64,000 nt of DNA from Rickettsia sp. Oklahoma-10 (GTDB lineage Bacteria; Pseudomonadota; Alphaproteobacteria; Rickettsiales; Rickettsiaceae). Below, in pieces: positions 62,372 through 64,000 of the stretch (position 1 is the first letter of the stretch; every line of letters begins with the position of its first letter). Under the pieces are notes generated by a model. It saw only the letters and a list, made by a program, of their open reading frames with translations. It searched no databases and had not been told where the DNA came from. The stretch is from positions 327,501 through 391,500 of the forward strand of contig NZ_CP157197.1 in the NCBI RefSeq assembly GCF_039954865.1, written 5' to 3'. The translations under genes were made by a program, and so were the position numbers.

Positions 62372-64000
62372 ATGAATAATAATATAATTAATTTAATAGC
62401 CGCTATTATAATGTCTTTAAGTATAATTTTCGGTTGGCAATATTTGGTTTTAAAACCTGAATACAAAAAACAACAACAGCAAATAACAGTGCAGAAAGCA
62501 GAAAATTTAAAGAAACAAAAGTTAAAAGCTTTAGTGGAACCTACATCTGATATTTTTGTGCAAGATGAAAATCAAGTACAGCGTATTAAAATAGAATCTG
62601 AATCACTTTCTGGTTCTATTTCATTAAAAGGCCTTAGATTCGACGATTTAATATTAAAAAAATATAAACAAGATTTATCTAAAAATAGTTCTGAAGTAAG
62701 GTTATTTTCAGCTGCTAATACAGAGAATGCTTATTTTGCCGAAATTGGCTTAGTTAGTAATTTATCTAGTGTAAAACTTCCTAATAACGATACTATATGG
62801 AATAGCGATAGTGAAATATTAAGTCCTGAAAAACCAGTTAATTTATTTTGGGTTAATGAAGACGGAATTAAATTTTTAGTTACTATTACTATAGATAAAA
62901 ACTATTTATTTACTATAGAGCAAACCATAGTTAATAATAGTAATAAAGCACTTCCTGTGCAATCTTACGGTTTAATAAACCGTAAATATGTTGCTGTAGA
63001 GAAAGCGGTGAATATATTACATCAAGGACCTATAGGTTGTATAAACGAAAATCTTAAGGAATATTCGTATGATGATATTAAAGATAAGAGAAGAGAAAAG
63101 TTTGCAGCAAGTAAAGTTGATTGGATAGGAATTACTGATAAATATTGGTTATCTGCCTTAATTCCAGATAAAGCAAGTCATTACAGCTCAAATTTTAATT
63201 ATGCTCTTAAGCAGGGTGTTGAAAGATATCAAGTAGATTTTATTTCACCGGTACAAATAATAAAGCCTGGTGAAAATTTTTCCATTACAAACAGAATGTT
63301 TGCTGGAGCAAAAAAAGTAGACTTACTAGATAAATATGAAAAACAATATGATATTAAGTTATTCGATAGGGCTATTGATTTCGGTTGGTTTTATGTAATT
63401 ACTAAACCAGTCTTCTATGCCATGAATTTTTTCTATGGTTATGTTGGTAATTTCGGGATTAGTATATTAATCGTTACGGTTATAATTAAACTGCTAATGT
63501 TTACTTTAGCGAATAAATCTTATCGTTCGATGAAAAAAATGAAAAATTTGCAGCCGGAAATAGATAGGATAAAAAATTTATACGGTGATGATAAAGCGCG
63601 TTTAAATCAAGAAATTATGACTTTATATAAAAAAGAAAAAGTAAATCCGGTAGCGGGTTGTTTGCCCATACTTGTGCAAATACCTGTATTTTTCTCTATA
63701 TATAAAGTATTGTATGTAACTATTGAAATGCGGCAAGCACCGTTTTACGGTTGGATTCAAGACTTATCTGTACCTGACCCTACTACTATTTTTAATTTAT
63801 TCGGTTTATTACCATTTTCACCGCCATCATTTTTAATGATTGGAGCATGGCCTATTTTAATGGCTATTACTATGTTCTTACAACAAAGAATGAGTCCTGC
63901 ACCTGCTGATCCCGTGCAGGCACAAGTAATGAAATTTATGCCGTTAATTTTTTTAGTAATGTTTAGTAGTTTTCCTGTGGGGCTTTTAATATATTGGTCT
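62372..64000 (+). CDS. yidC: Membrane insertase YidC (3' end beyond window)
   Basis: Inserts and folds inner-membrane proteins, including F0 subunit c. The 543 visible codons start at ATG 62372, with AGGA just upstream. There is one N-terminal membrane helix ([22 protein letters not shown]), a large periplasmic beta domain, and then the conserved helices from [37 protein letters not shown]. The [24 protein letters not shown] motif is intact. The final residues seen, GLLIYWS, are within the last conserved helix, so little is missing. Confidence 0.96.
   Translation, partial: MNNNIINLIAAIIMSLSIIFGWQYLVLKPEYKKQQQQITVQKAENLKKQKLKALVEPTSDIFVQDENQVQRIKIESESLSGSISLKGLRFDDLILKKYKQDLSKNSSEVRLFSAANTENAYFAEIGLVSNLSSVKLPNNDTIWNSDSEILSPEKPVNLFWVNEDGIKFLVTITIDKNYLFTIEQTIVNNSNKALPVQSYGLINRKYVAVEKAVNILHQGPIGCINENLKEYSYDDIKDKRREKFAASKVDWIGITDKYWLSALIPDKASHYSSNFNYALKQGVERYQVDFISPVQIIKPGENFSITNRMFAGAKKVDLLDKYEKQYDIKLFDRAIDFGWFYVITKPVFYAMNFFYGYVGNFGISILIVTVIIKLLMFTLANKSYRSMKKMKNLQPEIDRIKNLYGDDKARLNQEIMTLYKKEKVNPVAGCLPILVQIPVFFSIYKVLYVTIEMRQAPFYGWIQDLSVPDPTTIFNLFGLLPFSPPSFLMIGAWPILMAITMFLQQRMSPAPADPVQAQVMKFMPLIFLVMFSSFPVGLLIYWS

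Noticed and set aside
1-64000. CRISPR array or transposase
   Set aside because: The dispersed palindromes vary in sequence, lie far apart and have no spacers; no IS transposase motif was seen.

Overview
The window is a chromosomal segment of a reduced alphaproteobacterium and almost certainly a Rickettsia. The DNA is very AT-rich. Most genes are clear rickettsial orthologues: haem genes beside ppsR, CarD, the F0 ATPase genes split into b and b', an OmpB-type lysine methyltransferase, Sca autotransporters, FtsH/TilS and MidA/Lgt. It carries many Rickettsia palindromic elements (RPEs) and long stretches of decaying genes. The extent of decay suggests a small-genome species (typhus group, R. canadensis or similar). 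I cannot settle the species from sequence alone.

Layout. 1-6717: mutL (3' end outside the window), a tiny zf-CHCC protein, a ProP-like MFS carrier, and the late haem genes hemF, hemJ, hemH and hemE. 6718-7103: a non-coding interval between hemE and ppsR with several DnaA-box-like 9-mers. This is the place where the Rickettsia/Caulobacter replication origin is known to lie, and I call it oriC. 7104-13295: ppsR, trxA, an O-antigen-type ABC exporter (Wzt/Wzm) and a large GltD-PyrK-like flavoprotein that carries an in-frame RPE. 13412-17946: lpxA-fabZ-lpxD, tRNA-Phe, dusB and a NodB-like deacetylase. 18262-24513: tsaE, znuA, cca (3' end made of RPE), the F0 ATP synthase block atpI-atpB-atpE-atpF'-atpF, and a DsbA-like protein. 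24685-31267: carD, the methyltransferase, recF, an unrecognised helical protein, yqgE/algH and cvpA.

31268-44776 is a gene graveyard with one large intact gene, a 1505-residue Sca autotransporter with an acidic 39-bp tandem repeat. Around it are remnants of another Sca autotransporter, a lipase-like gene, a TPR-like gene, an acetoacetyl-CoA reductase (phaB) and one large unrecognised gene. 44777-56936 returns to dense coding: clpB, an orphan, tsaD, a fatty-acid desaturase, rpsF-rpsR-rplI, tilS (with an RPE-derived N-terminus), ftsH and sdhB. 56937-58946 is a second decayed block. It holds an LprI-like relic and a displaced old copy of the midA 3' end, which indicates an ancient insertion at the end of midA. 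58947-64000: midA, lgt, a MscS channel and yidC (3' end outside the window).

Most intact genes serve envelope building (lipid A, exporter, Lgt, YidC, FtsH, deacetylase), energy metabolism (F0, SdhB, haem) and core information processing. I see no CRISPR array, transposase, integrase or toxin-antitoxin pair. The unusual biology lies in the protein-invading palindromes, the pseudogene record and the midA 3'-end replacement.
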